Assembly (NCBI RefSeq): GCF_014529535.1
Contig: NW_023503313.1
Location: forward strand, 1,694,081 to 1,758,080
Origin: Bradysia coprophila
Lineage: Eukaryota > Arthropoda > Insecta > Diptera > Sciaridae
Direction: 5' to 3'
DNA: 64,000 bases
Each line of letters starts with the position of its first letter. The stretch's first letter is position 1. A program made the translations under genes and the position numbers. The notes beneath the pieces were generated by a model. That model was not told where the DNA came from. It saw only the letters and a list, made by a program, of their open reading frames with translations, and did no database searches. Positions 12,588 to 24,832 of this stretch are shown here, piece by piece.

Positions 12588-13140
12588 AACGACCTCACAG
12601 GATATTCCTTTCAACAAAATCTAACGTAGAGTCTAATAGGACGACCTCATAGGATTTTCCCTTTTACAAAATGTAGGTGAGACAATTGAACGATCACGAG
12701 ATTTTCCTTTTACAAAGTACTGCCGAAAATTTTAGCTTAGATACTTTTATTCCCTTTACTTACCACAGTTTCTCGCGCATAAGCGTAATCGAGCTATGAT
12801 GCAATGTGATTTCAAATGGACTGTATTTGTGGATTAAATAACGTTGAAAACAGAAAAAATTTAAATTTATTTCATTTAGTTCATTTAGTTCACGATCACA
12901 TCGGATTTTCATTTTACAAAATTTGATGTAAGTGCTAACAGGACGACCTCATAGGCTAATCCCTTTTACGAAATTTGAATGGTAAAAGAACGACCTCATA
13001 GCTATTTCCTTTCACAGAAATGTGACGTTGACTCTAATTCAACGATCTCACAGGCTATTCATTTTACAAAAATTAACGCGATACTAATACAACGACCTCA
13101 TAGCATATCCTCTTTAGCAAAATTTTTTTTGACCTCAAAG
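12588..13140. repeat. Degenerate tandem array of about 50-70 base units
   Basis: Roughly eight diverged copies of a unit starting cgacctcataggattttcc and continuing with ttttacaaaat plus a variable tail. It is AT-rich, unlike the satellite before it, and the copies differ more from each other, which suggests an older array. Non-coding. Confidence 0.8.
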
Positions 13141-13254
13141 CATTTTTTACTTTCTTTGTTTCGAAAGTAGTTTCTCACAATTGACTGAATAGTGTTAGAG
13201 GGCACACTGCAGGCTGTGAAAATAAAGCGGTGGTTTAGGGGGTCGCACATAGCG

Positions 13255-13480
13255 TTGTGTTGGTGTGGTTATATGTGGACGTGTGTATATATGGGTGTGT
13301 GAATATGTTGGTGTGTGTATAGGTAAGTGTGTGTATAGGTGGGTGTGTGTATAGGTGAGTGTATATATGTGGGTGTGTGTACATGTGGGTGGGTGTATAT
13401 GTGGGTGTTTGAATATGTAAGTGTTTGAATATGTGGGTGTCGGTATATGTGGGTATTTGTATGTGGGTTTTGTGTGGGCG
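13255..13480. repeat. TG-rich minisatellite
   Basis: Irregular units of about 16-20 bases built around tatatgtgggtgtgtg. Low-complexity and non-coding. It is the third different tandem array in a row. Confidence 0.85.
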
Positions 13481-13718
13481 TTTTTCTATAAATTACACAT
13501 ATCTAGCAAAGCACCAACCACAAACAACACATCAATCTCAAATAAAATCTAGACCTCTTTGATGCAGCGTTAGCTGCTTAACATAATTGTATATCAAATA
13601 GTGTGTGTAATAGGTAAAAAACTAGTTGAAATCTTGAATACATGTTAAAATTAATCCTAAATTTGTACCTGTAGATGACACAAATTCCACCCATGTTTAC
13701 TCTTATGTACGTCGTGTA

Positions 13719-14859
13719 TAGAGGTGTGCGCCGCCGAGTTTTTAGCCGGCGGCGCGGCTTAGCCGAGTTAATGAAGACGCCGCCGCTGATACAAAAATTT
13801 CAGCCAGCCGCCGACCGCCGCCGATGCTTTTCGTTGGCTTGAAAAATTTGAATATTAAATTTCATTAAATGTTAGAATTATCAGCTGCACAGTCGATTAA
13901 CAGATTTTAATTATTTAAAAAGCTATCACTCCCAAGACATTTCTGATTTTCTTAATAAGAGACTGCTTTTTACGTATACCTATCGGAGGTTTCATACTAT
14001 GAAATTCATAGAGTACCTATGCTTTGTTCCGAAAGGGCTCTCACTTATAGAGCTTCTGAGCGATGGTCTTCCTAAAAACAATTGTTGACTATGGAAGGCA
14101 GAGGGATTCTTTTGAAAAACAAGCTACCGAAATCGGACGCATTTTCTAGTGGAATTTTGTATATATGTACCTAGAAAGGACTTCGACCCTAGAAACCAAA
14201 ACCACTTTCAAAAAAATTCTTTGAAGCTTGTGTGGCTAGCGGGAGGTCATAAAAAAACCGAAAACTTGCACTTTTCTCACAAAATTTTCTCCAGTTACAC
14301 GAGCCGTACAGGGTCGTGCGGGGTGTCATTAGAAACCTCGAGAAACTTCTGTAAGAACAGTGTAAGTTCTCAGTCATTTTCGTTTGAAAACTTCAACTAC
14401 ACATATTTCAGTGTGGATGAATTTTAAACCCAATAAGTCTCGATTCGGCCCAATAGTACATGTTCGTGTAGCGTACTGGAGAAATTTTTGTAAGAAAAGT
14501 TTATCTAGGGACCAAGAACTATCGATCCATATAACTGCGATAAAAATACTTCCGATTTCGGCACACGGACTTTCAGAAAAATCACTCTCAATGCGTTTTT
14601 GCAAATGAGAATGTGAGTCTTTATAAGTAACTGATGGGAGGATATTCAGGTTCGACGAAAAAACAGAAAATGCAAAATTACATAATTCACTCGTAGTCAG
14701 TAATGAATAAAAAAAAGAAAATTTAAATTTTCTATAAAATGAATCGGCGCGCTGCGGCTGAGCCGAGCCGCCGATAAAAACCTGTTATGGCTGGCCGCCG
14801 CCGGAACCACTACACTCGACTAGCCGCCGCCGAGAATTTTCGCACGGCGCACACCTCTA
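13719..14859. mobile_element. Non-autonomous hAT DNA transposon (1,141 bp)
   Basis: The ends form an inverted repeat starting TAGAGGTGTGCGCCG on both sides. An exact 8-base duplication, gtcgtgta, lies immediately outside at 13711-13718 and 14860-14867. A terminal TAG-type repeat with an 8-base target duplication is typical of the hAT superfamily. The sub-terminal regions are rich in gccgcc phrases, in contrast to the AT-rich interior. The interior has only short open frames (up to 92 codons) with no transposase similarity I recognise, so it would depend on a transposase made elsewhere. The intact duplication points to a fairly recent insertion. Confidence 0.88.
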
Positions 14860-14867
14860 GTCGTGTA

Positions 14868-15377
14868 TATAGGGCACAATACACACACACCGTATGCGAT
14901 AAAATACTTTAAGTTTCTGCAAGATAATTTGTTTATCTTCGATGGGGATTATAACCCTTCCAATCGACGATAAACAAATTTCCCCAAGGAATTAACACAA
15001 TAGTTATTGCCAAAATATTCATTTTAATGCGACGTAATGAAGTTAGTTGCAGTAAGTTCGTACATATGTCTGTCATAAGCTTCGCCAAAAATTCCACCTT
15101 ACTCTGCGATCAACATTTATAATCAGCATAATGCATTCAACAACTTTTTCAAACTTCGTTCGCAAAATACGATGTCCGACAAAAAGTGTCAATTTCCCCG
15201 AATACCCAATTTCGATCAACGAAAAAAAAACTTATTTGAATACACCAAACTATTTCACACTTCACGTGTGAAAATTACTTCTTATCTACTTTTGTTTTAA
15301 ATCCCAAAAAGTGATCATTTATTTGATATTGTCATTAGCATTCAAAATTCGACAAAGGTGTAAATAAAAAAAAATAT
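14868..15377. other. Non-coding stretch with a short hairpin
   Basis: No gene seen. At about 14930-14990 an imperfect 18-base inverted repeat (aatttgtttatcttcgat and its complement with one mismatch) brackets about 24 bases. Confidence 0.5.
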
Positions 15378-15450
15378 CGCCCAACGTGGGGCTCGAACCC
15401 ACGACCCTGAGATTAAGAGTCTCATGCTCTACCGACTGAGCTAGCCGGGC
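15378..15450 (-). tRNA. tRNA-Lys-CTT: tRNA-Lys(CTT), dispersed copy
   Basis: The 73-base gene reads 15450 down to 15378 and begins gcccggctagctcagtcgg. It folds as a standard cloverleaf. The anticodon loop ctcttaa gives anticodon CTT, which decodes AAG. Internal promoter A box (tagctcagtcgg) and B box (ggttcgagccc) are both intact. No intron. A T-rich run follows on the minus strand and should end polymerase III transcription. Confidence 0.96.
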
Positions 15451-17049
15451 TTATACCTATAACAGATTATGTGCAATTTTATTTCGCACACCAACACATT
15501 TCTAAAATAAAGGACTTCTGTCATGCGCACAAATACTGAAAAGAGTTTTAGACTCATTCGTGTCTAATATTAGTTATGGTTGTCCTTTTTGTTAATTTAG
15601 ACAATAAATTTGATGAAATCTGATCGATGAAATCTAAATCCAAAAGTCCGATTTGGATACATTTACCTTGTTGAGAAACGTTGCGGGTATCATTTTATAC
15701 GAAATTTCTCCAAATGAATTTCAAATTACTTACCTTGGAAGAGGTTCGAGAATAGGAAATTAAAGAATTGTTTTTGCTAGTTTGTTGTATTGCTGGTCGT
15801 GGAATTAATTGTTAAGTGAAACTATGTTTATTGTAATTTCATTGTTTAGCCATGAATATGACTGGTCACACGGTCGAATGCACGGGACAATAAATTACTT
15901 TTGATAAGCAAGAGTTTCATTCGGTCTGGAATACAAGCTACACAATCAACAAGAAATTAAAGAATTGTTGGTGTTCGAATAAAAAAAACTGTATCCATCA
16001 TGGTGAATTAGGATGTGTTTAAAAGACAACATTAAAAGTATACGTTGAACAAACCTGTTTAATAGATGAGTGGTAAAGTAATTAACTATTTTATTTCCAT
16101 CTTGCATTCGTATATCGGTACGCCATTAATTTTGATATTTCATATGAATTAAATGTTCACGGCAACTCCTATATGTTCAAAAGCCCGAATCTCATAATTA
16201 AATGCTTCCGATTTATGACGACTTTTCCCAGTGCAAAATCAATACGCTTCACGCTTCAAAAAGAGAATTCATTGACTTTAAAATTGTCTAAAGAGGTTCG
16301 CAAACGTTCGCTGGACATTCGTTGTCAACACCATCTTAATTGCATTATGAACTCTATATGAACGGATTGCAAGACATGGTCATCAGATTTATTAAAATGA
16401 CAACAATCAACGGTCAAATGACTCATCTACGGAATCGTAATTAACCACATACCATTCATCTGTTATCGATAACACCTACAAAAATAATGACAAGTTCTGG
16501 CTAATATGGTCGTTTTAGTTAGGCCGCAGGCCGTGTGTCTTAATACACATCGTGAACCTAATCAAGTACTTCAAGATTCATACAACGTTTTATGCAACAG
16601 AGGAATTTAAAGTTCGCAGTTTTCGAACATTATGATATAGTAATAAATAGTAAATAGTAAATATAGTAAAATGCATGTTAAAAAATTGAAGTACAAGATT
16701 TAAAATCAACCGATTAAAAATACTTTGATCGATGGAAGTAATAGACTCGATACTAATACTGGTCATATACTTGCCGTCTATAACAGGTTAAATGAGTAAA
16801 CTTTGTTATTTGTTACGGTAGACTACGGTGACTCCAAAATTACGTATTTACCAATTAGTTTCATTTAAAATGAATTTGTAATTAAACATATACAAGTGAC
16901 TGTTCAATGGCCATTAAAAGAGTTGAAGGTAATTTATCAAGTTCAAGTTTAAAAAAAACAGGATCAAGTGCTGTTGTAATTAACATTTTATGTATTTCAG
17001 ACGTCACATACCAACAAAGAAAATAAATAAATAAAATTTAAAAAAAAAC
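15451..17049. other. Intergenic, no gene seen; one copy of a dispersed repeat
   Basis: AT-rich, with no supportable coding exon. At 16575-16603 it carries the phrase tacaacgttttatgc, which is shared with copies near 47635 and 56777 in this window. The stretch just below 17050 would contain the 3' untranslated region of the SOD-repeat gene, including AATAAA-like runs at about 17017-17035. Confidence 0.55.
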
Positions 17050-20000
17050 TTAAATCGCAGCTCGAAGAATAATTGCATTCACGAATAGTAGTAGCACGTT
17101 GACCTGTATGGAGATACCATAGCTTCGTTGATTGCCGGGTCGCAGTACTAATTTTTTATCTAAAGGTAACATTTTCGTTAGTTCAACTCTCCGATAAATC
17201 GTAAGCGCAATTTCTCCACCCAACAAATCACTCACTTTTTTCATTCGGATCACGTACGGAACAAATGCGATACGACAACGTTTTTTTTCGCTTCTGATTC
17301 ACATAGCCCGGAATTTTAATGACTGGCTCGTCCAATCTGCCACTGGTAAGCAATTTCGAAAAATCGATTTCGATTTGATGAGCCTGGGCTCCCTTAAAAT
17401 GGACAATCATTTGAATACAAGCGCCGTTGTGCAATGTTTTCGTTTTTCTCGAATCGATGCTTAACATCCATTTCGGTAGGCCCATCACGTGTCGTGCGTC
17501 CTCCAGAAATTGAGCCCTAAATGATTGATTAGCGCATGAGTTGGTGGATAACAGACTCAATGACACAACACTTACACCACAAACTTTGGCGGCTTTTGTA
17601 AGTTGATATATTTGACAATGTCGTGATCTGGCTCGATATTAGCGCACGCATATCGTTCTGACGAATAATTTGGTCCGAAGATAACAATAGATCGACCAAC
17701 AGCGCTTTGAGTACCTTCAAGTGGAAAGTTTTGATCGGAAAATACGACTCGCTTGTGCCCAATGTCTGCAAAAGTTGGTGTTGTTATTACCCCCTCCTAA
17801 CAAAAATAAAACAAAATCGAAAAAATCATACCAATCGTTCCAACCCTAGCCGATACATCACCAACATAACACCTGAGTGGATTATCTGTCCCACATTCAG
17901 TATGATAAAGATCCATCTGAAACAAATCAGTCACTTTGTTACCAGATTTCATTCAATCTTCCACGTACAGATCAATCATTCTCAATAGGATAAATTTCGT
18001 TGAACACTACAGCTGAAATTATATCAGTAGCTTCTGTTCTCTCTTCTTTCATCGTTTCTCTACAGCACATTTAAGTTGTCGGTATAAAGGTTTCTGTTGG
18101 ACGATTTACAGGTGTATGGATGACATGGTAAATATTTAAAAAATTGAAAGACGAATGAACGTTTGATGTGTATGAATTTGTGAACCACATTTCACATCAA
18201 ATTGGAAATTTCGAGTGAATAAAATTACGGTAGTGGGCGCCGAAAAAACGTTCTTTGATGAGTCAGCAACGTTTAGTTTCGATATATTTTTAAGAAACTA
18301 CTCTAGTGGAGAGGCTTGGATAAATATTGCCACAGGGTGAATTTAAATAGCCTTTGTTCTAACAACACACACTCTATGGACAATAGAATTAGAGGCAAAA
18401 TGTGCAAAAATCATAGCGGATGCATTTCAAGGTATAGCTCAAAGATTGAGCCTCAAACTGATGTTACGACGATTTGTTCATCCAGCACCTTCAATAATAT
18501 CACTTTTAATTTAGGCCACCCACGAAACCACCCAGCACCAAGTGTACAAACCGATCAAACCGACCTAGATGCGGAGTAAATGAGCAAATTGAAAATTTGA
18601 TTTTAAATTTACATTTAATGGATCGGCCAGTTGCGTATAAAACGGATTCCAGATATATCCGCCAGCCACACATCTCGTAGCGGTCTGCTTTACAGTCGCA
18701 TCTACACCAACAGGATTCACAAATATATTCCAATGATGATTGTACGTCTGGAAGCAAAGACACAATTTTCAGATATTGATCACAGATAGTCGAAATGTCA
18801 ATGTATACGATATTCCGATCGTTCTCGCCCGGGTGTTGCAGCTTCACTTCAATGACTGTGTCACTTTTACTGCCATCATTGTGAATGAGTTGCGTAAAGC
18901 GAATGTATCCATAAGCATAGCCGTACGGGTGATGGAATGAGGCTATTGCACGAATCTCTCGTGCTTCATGAGGACTGTAACCGCGTTCCAGTGTACTGCA
19001 GGCCCAGCGCAAGTTATGCATTTTCTTGTGTATGACAATGGATCTTCCTAAAAAAATTTTTTGGGAAATTCAGATCAGTTGTACGACGGCTGCTGAGTGT
19101 GACATACCCAACACCGTTTCATATCCATACAACGGTAAATTGGTGTCATTGTATGCATTCATATATTCCTCAACATTGTCTAACGTTCCAAATTTTCCAC
19201 TCAAATCACCCAGTTCGTACTGATCGGACGTGCCGAATGCAGGTGGAGGTGACTTTTTCGGATCTATTTCGCGTGGATTCCAATGGCCATATAGTGACGA
19301 ATCTTCGCACGGAAACTCTAAATCACTTTCGATGGGAGTCTAAACGGTAAAATTTGTTACTCTCGTTGGTTCGCTTCGACCGACCCATAGTTATACTTAC
19401 GACGTGAACGTGATAACCGCTGTTGTCTTTCAGTTCTTTAAAATGCACCTCTACATTTGTAAGATCGTATTCGGATTGCTGAAACATTTCAAGTTTCCCG
19501 GCAAGCGATAACGGGACTCCATTCGCATACCAATCTCTTGCGACTGCTTTTCGCCAATGGTAACCGCCGATTCTATGGAATTGAATTTGGTTGGAACACA
19601 TTGAAATCGAAACAGAAAACACTTACATTGAGCATGCCAATCGCTCTCCTCGAGCCACTGGACCAAAATCATCATAAATGACTAGTGACTTTCCGAGGAT
19701 ACTGTTGTGACCAGATAGAGGTAAATTTACATCGGTAAACATCCGTCGACTGACCCCACGTTCGGCTTTACTGCCAGCTATTGACAACGATCCAAGACGA
19801 TTGATAAGATCGCCTAATCGGCACATTCCGACGTTCAAATTAAAACATTCTGTCGGAAGATTATTCTCGTAGTTGACCTGGAAAACGTTAAATTGATTAC
19901 AGAATCAGTGAAGATATTTTTCGAAAGTTTGGTTTCGGATAGTAAGACGTAAAATATTTTCTCTGCTGTGAGCCATTACCTGTTCGTTGTCATTTTACAT

Positions 20001-23000
20001 ACTTACTGCATCTTCACCAAATCCTTCAAAAATTGTGATACGAGTCAAATATCTAACCTAATGATTGAAACGAGCAACAAATACGAAAATAAAAAAAAAT
20101 GTTTCGCCCAACGTGGGGCTCGAACCCACGACCCTGAGATTAAGAGTCTCATGCTCTACCGACTGAGCTAGCCGGGCTTATACCGTCAGAAAAAAAAGCC
20201 AATGAAATTTGCAACGCTTCTGTCAAATTTCTATTTTTAAAAACCAAATTCTTGTAAGAATTTTAGAAAACCAAGGTGTTAATCACTCATTCACTCATAG
20301 TCAAAGCCTAACTACAAACTGTCAAATGATTAAAAGTCACTCAACTAAGGACTTCAATCATGCGCACTGCGCACTGACATTTGAAATGAACAAAATTTGA
20401 ATTTATTTGCTTGCCATACTTATTATGAAATTGCTTACTTTGTACGGATTGTAAACATCGCCAGTACTTAAGCATCTCGCCGTCCAATTATAGAAATCCA
20501 TTCCCGGTGGATGGTGATGAATTGCCCATCGATGATCAAGCGATTTGTTTAAAGTTGAACCATCCGCATGGATTAAATATTCAACAATGATCGTTGTGTC
20601 GACCCATGGCTCGTCGCGTGGCTGACGGAATAGTATGCGTCCAACAATTGGATATCGAAACAATACCTCAGCCGTAAACATTGCGGTTTGATAATGTGTC
20701 GTATCATCGTACAGTGTTAACGTACCGCATGAATGATATTTGGTTTTAGCGGTAATGTTCGCGCTATCATCGTGTCTTTCAATGGTAAAACCACGATGAA
20801 CTACACTATTCGTTCCTTCCAAGGGCATGTATAAATCCAAATATTCGCCAGTCAATTCGGTATTGATTTGAGATTTCAGTTTTCCAGTTATATCACCAAC
20901 GGCATATTGATCTTGAGTTCCCAGGCCGGGTGGTGGAGTTTTGCTTAAATCGATACCGGTGGGATTGAACATTTCGCCAGACGTGGAACAAAAGTCCAGT
21001 TTATTAGCGAAAATTGGATTCGGTGGTAGATCTGCAATTAGAATCTTGGAAACACTACGAACCAATTCGATATTTTCTCGAGACTTGTTAGACGCTGCAA
21101 AAAAATTGAAAGCTACCCAAGTAGGCTCGAATTTCAACTTTTGTTGCATTGTAATCTCTCCCTTGACTCCCATGTTGTTTATTGTCGACCTTAAACAGAA
21201 CGTTTATCATTTCCGTCCAATTAACACATTCCCTAATCAACACATACTTCACCATTCTCGATCTAACATGACGGATTTTGGCACAGCCAAGGAAGTTTTC
21301 CCTATGCACACTATCGAATATGACCACATACAGTTGACGTTGCGGACCGGTTAAATCATTCGGAAGCAATTTCAGCAAATCATCTTGAAATATCTGTCTC
21401 ATTGATTTCATTTTAGCGGCAATTTTGATGTCACCCAACCGCGAATCGATATCGCCAATCGATTTCCCGTTCGCCAAATTTTGTGGATCAAACACTAATT
21501 GCAAAACATTGCAATTCTCTTCCGGTCGATCGGTTTTGTCGTCGAAGATGTCGGTAATGTACAGTTTCCACGAGTGGCTCGTGTAATCTGTGTCATCGTT
21601 CTCCGATAGTTTCTGATTGTGGTACAAATTCGAATGAATTAATGTGTCCGAATGATCACTCCTCTTAGCGGACAGCCAACGGAAGTAAATGGAACCAGCA
21701 ATTTTCGAATGAAATCTGGCTTCAGCTAAGTGATCGGTGTCTTGATCTTTTGTGGATATGGTAGCGCAAATTGTGAAATCTGTATTGGGATTCGACAAAA
21801 CTAGTGACTTTCCCCAGAGACCTTTCTCGCCTGAAATTTTTTTTCTCCTTTAAATCAACTAATTTTAGCAAATATTAATCGTAGTTTACCAGTCAGGGTC
21901 ATATTGCTGAACCAAGTAGTTGTCTCATTTCCTGGCAGTGTTAAGTAGCCGAGGGCATCATCAAAATTGATTAACTGTTTTCCCAGTTGTTCATTGCTGC
22001 ATCGTTTGTGATCGACAATACTGTAGTCAACTGGAAACTCATTTATTCCCCAGCTCCATATTTGATCAGGATATTGGAGCGTGGTTGCTAGCTCGGTAGT
22101 AATTTTAATTTCAGTATTTGAGTGTGGAGAGAATTGAAATTGTCCAAACAATCCATTTTGCGATACATAAGCGATCAAATTCAGTGAGTTCGCTGAAATA
22201 AACAAAAATTTCAAGTTTTTATTAAATGATGTGGATCATCGCGACCTTGAACTTAAAGAGTGATTCACAAACTGCTGATGAATCGGAAAGTACAAAGTGC
22301 CGTTGATAGGTGGTTGACTAATAATTCTTGCGCCTGATATATGGAATTATTGAATGCGAAAATTTAAAATTTTCTTGGCTCAGTGTATGATTAACCATTT
22401 TTTTGGTCTGAGGTGAAATAAATGATTTTAGGTGCGAGTCAAAAAAGAAGAGAAAGGAAAACTGCTCGAGCCTGGTATAAAAGACAATGAATCAAGTTTC
22501 TTTGTTGTATTATTTTATTAAGGCCAGGTTAAGACTAAGGATGGAAAGAAGTTGGAGAGGCCTACATCCAGCAGTGGATAGACACAGGCTGAAAAAGAAG
22601 TAGAAGAAGAAGGTTAACGTAAGCGCATTACACTGACAAAAAAATTTCGAAAACTCACCTGCGCAGGTAACTTTGTCTCCAGGTAATCTACATTATCCGC
22701 TGCAGCTGTATTTTTTGTATGGGGTGCTACAGCTGTGGCAGCTATTGTAGATTACCTGGAGATAAAGTTACCTGCAACAGCTGAGTTTTTCAAAACTTTT
22801 TTGTCAGTGTAACCTGACCTCACATTAGGGCCATCGTAAGGTGTTTACTATCGCACAATGTTTACATTGCGATGTAAAAAGATTTTACCTGACCTTAGCC
22901 GGTGTTAGTGGGTGGTTGCACCACTTACAAAAATTGTCATTGCCACATAAAAAGAGTTGTATCAAATTCTGAGCCACACATAACAAAAACTCTAAATGAA

Positions 23001-23398
23001 TTTAGACTCCGTGTTCACACTTACAATTGATTCATTTGCTTCTCTACTTCTGAATAAAAATCATTCTTTCGCTCCATATCTAAACTGTTAGCAGAACGTA
23101 AACACAGGTGTAACAAGTGAAAGTTCATCACCTTGCACTGCTGCAAAACAATCGTTTTTTTTTAATGTGGAGCAACTGATTCCCACAATTTTACATAGTC
23201 GAAACAAAACATCAAAAATGTACGAGGAAGTTACCATTAGAGAATCCCAACCATTTATTACAAAGACGGGTAACGAAACTGTTGTTGATATTACTTGCAA
23301 CAATAATTATAAACAATTTTTGACACTGGCTTACCTTGATGATTCAAAACGCACAACAAGTAGTACAAACATAACTTTCCATTAATCAGTAGTTTCAT
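17050..23398 (-). CDS. Rsod: SOD-repeat protein (Rsod / Cu-only SOD-repeat type), 13 exons
   Basis: Predicted secreted or cell-surface protein of 1,131 residues. Exons on the minus strand: 23398-23335, 22192-21890, 21830-21248, 21189-20439, 19877-19627, 19572-19401, 19339-19108, 19047-18809, 18747-18613, 17916-17832, 17765-17576, 17516-17236, 17159-17050. All junctions have GT/AG ends and matching phases. Exon 1 encodes a signal peptide (MKLLINGKLCLYYLLCV). The body holds about six Cu/Zn-SOD-like domains, seen from repeated G-x-I-x-F-x-Q, VGD and GRSIVIH-type strands. Most have lost metal ligands. The fifth (residues about 655-800) keeps His705 and His707 (GYHVHV), His727 (GHWNP) and His792 (SIVIHKK), plus the Cys719/WACS disulfide pair and its Arg; the zinc histidines are gone. 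The C-terminus ends in a hydrophobic stretch (about 1110-1131), a GPI signal or membrane anchor. Intron 1 holds transposon debris and intron 4 a tRNA gene. Confidence 0.82.
20105..20177 (-). tRNA. tRNA-Lys-CTT: tRNA-Lys(CTT) inside an Rsod intron
   Basis: Identical in sequence to the copy at 15378-15450, with anticodon CTT and intact A and B boxes. It lies in the intron between exons 4 and 5 of the SOD-repeat gene, on the same strand. A T-rich run follows it. The bases upstream of it resemble the spacers of the tandem cluster at 24439-25103, so it probably comes from the same local duplications. Confidence 0.96.
22516..22614 (+). repeat. 3' tail of a LINE (RTE-like) fragment
   Basis: The phrase gaggcctacatccagcagtg, followed by ggatagacacaggctg and an aag-type simple repeat, is the well-known 3' end of insect RTE-like LINEs. 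It encodes the usual W-R-G-L-H-P-A-V-D terminal peptide. Only about 100 bases remain. It sits in intron 1 of the SOD-repeat gene. Confidence 0.65.
22631..22809. mobile_element. Tc1/mariner-like MITE (179 bp palindrome)
   Basis: Ends cactgacaaaaaa and ttttttgtcagtg lie directly inside TA dinucleotides (22629-22630 and 22810-22811), the target duplication of Tc1/mariner elements. The arms of about 80-90 bases are inverted copies (both contain taccaggtaatctaca-like blocks or their complements), so the whole element can fold on itself. Non-coding. Confidence 0.75.
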
Positions 23399-24239
23399 TT
23401 TCAATGAATTTTAATATCACAATTTTGAGTATTTTCTTTTAATAAATTAATAATTTTGGTTTGAACAAAATTTCTAATGCTACATTGTCTATCGTCTATT
23501 TCGTACACGTTTCACGTGCATAATAATTTTTTACGAAAACAAATTTCTGAACTGAATTATCGTTCGGAATTGTTGCCTGCTCTTTTGTGAATGGCGATAT
23601 TTGTGTTGTTCTTCAATTTCTTTTCAAAAACCAACCAATGGATTGTTGTCACAGCTCTCTTTCCATTTTACTCATTCATACTTTCGCTCTGAATGGGAGA
23701 GTCAAATCGAATGAAGTCTGTCAATACACACATTATGAACAAATTGAGAATTTGTCGTACAAAATTAAAAATAACGGGAAATTTTGTGTGCATATATGCA
23801 CAGCACACATCCAGTCGTATAACATGAATGATTTTGTTTTTTGGTGGATGGAAGAGATAAGATGAATGAAAGAGATACACAGTGTCGGTAAACTACATTT
23901 TTTTCTAATCTAATTAGAAAACTAAAACAAAATTCTCATTTAGAATACGTTCGATCGTGGGAATTTCTCGGCGATTATCAAAACATATACGATAATGGGA
24001 CAACTCTTCCTATACTCTCGTTTGGAGACCAATATGCAGACTTATAGATCGCAGCGTGTAGATTACTTCTGATTTTTTTTGTAACCATTTTATAACCCTT
24101 ACTTAAAGCTTTAATCGCAAAATAAAAAAGATCTTCATTCCTCTTCAAAATTAAAAATTATGTGTCTAAGACACCCTCTATTAACAAAGCCACATATTGA
24201 TCCACGGACTTGTATTCGCACTGAATGAAAAAAATGTTT
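23399..24239. other. Upstream region of the SOD-repeat gene; no gene seen
   Basis: Contains the presumed promoter of the minus-strand SOD-repeat gene. I find no recognisable element or coding exon. Confidence 0.5.
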
Positions 24240-24312
24240 CGCATAACGTGGGGCTCGAACCCACGACTCTGAGATTAAGACTCTCATGCTCTACCGACTG
24301 AGCTAGCCGGGC
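24240..24312 (-). pseudogene. Decayed tRNA-Lys(CTT)-like copy
   Basis: Clearly derived from the neighbouring tRNA-Lys genes but with changes in the 3' half of the acceptor stem (gcataac instead of gcccaac in the + strand). These leave at least two stem positions unpaired. There is also a changed base at loop position 32 and another in the variable region. The anticodon would still be CTT. Probably not a working tRNA. Confidence 0.8.
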
Positions 24313-24438
24313 TTAACAGACGAGAAAAAAAAATAGTCGGTGAAAGTTTGCACCATACGTCTATTTTTCAAAAGAAAAGAAATTCTTTTGACGACCTCGT
24401 TGACGACCTTGAAAATACGATAAATAAATAAAAACATT

Positions 24439-24511
24439 CGCCCAACGTGGGGCTCGAACCCACGACCCTGAGATTAAGAGTCTCATGCTCTACCGACTGA
24501 GCTAGCCGGGC
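24439..24511 (-). tRNA. tRNA-Lys-CTT: tRNA-Lys(CTT), cluster copy 1
   Basis: Same 73-base sequence as the dispersed copies, with intact cloverleaf, anticodon CTT and internal promoter boxes, followed on the minus strand by a T-rich run. Confidence 0.96.
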
Positions 24512-24635
24512 TTGAACCCTAAGAGAAAATATCCGGTGAAATTGTCCACCTTAATCATATGTCTATTTTTAAAAAGAAATTGTTTTGACGACGTCGTTGA
24601 CGACCTTGAAGATACACTAAATAAAAAAAAACTTT

Positions 24636-24708
24636 CGCCCAACGTGGGGCTCGAACCCACGACCCTGAGATTAAGAGTCTCATGCTCTACCGACTGAGCT
24701 AGCCGGGC
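24636..24708 (-). tRNA. tRNA-Lys-CTT: tRNA-Lys(CTT), cluster copy 2
   Basis: Intact copy identical to its neighbours, with anticodon CTT, A and B boxes present and a T-run terminator on the minus strand. Confidence 0.96.
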
Positions 24709-24832
24709 TTGAACCCTAAGAAAAAATATCCGGTGAAATTTTCCACCTTAATCATATGTCTATTTTTATAAAGAAATTGTTTTGACGACCTCGTTGACGA
24801 CCTTGAAGATACGCTAAATAAAAAAAAACTTT

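Noticed and set aside
14149-14608. Short frames inside the hAT element at 13719-14859 as a transposase remnant
   Set aside because: Under 100 codons, on both strands, with no BED, catalytic or hAT dimerisation motif that I can see.
23167-23385. 72-codon plus-strand frame over the first exon of the SOD-repeat gene
   Set aside because: It is antisense to the signal-peptide exon, whose donor site and phase match exon 2 exactly.
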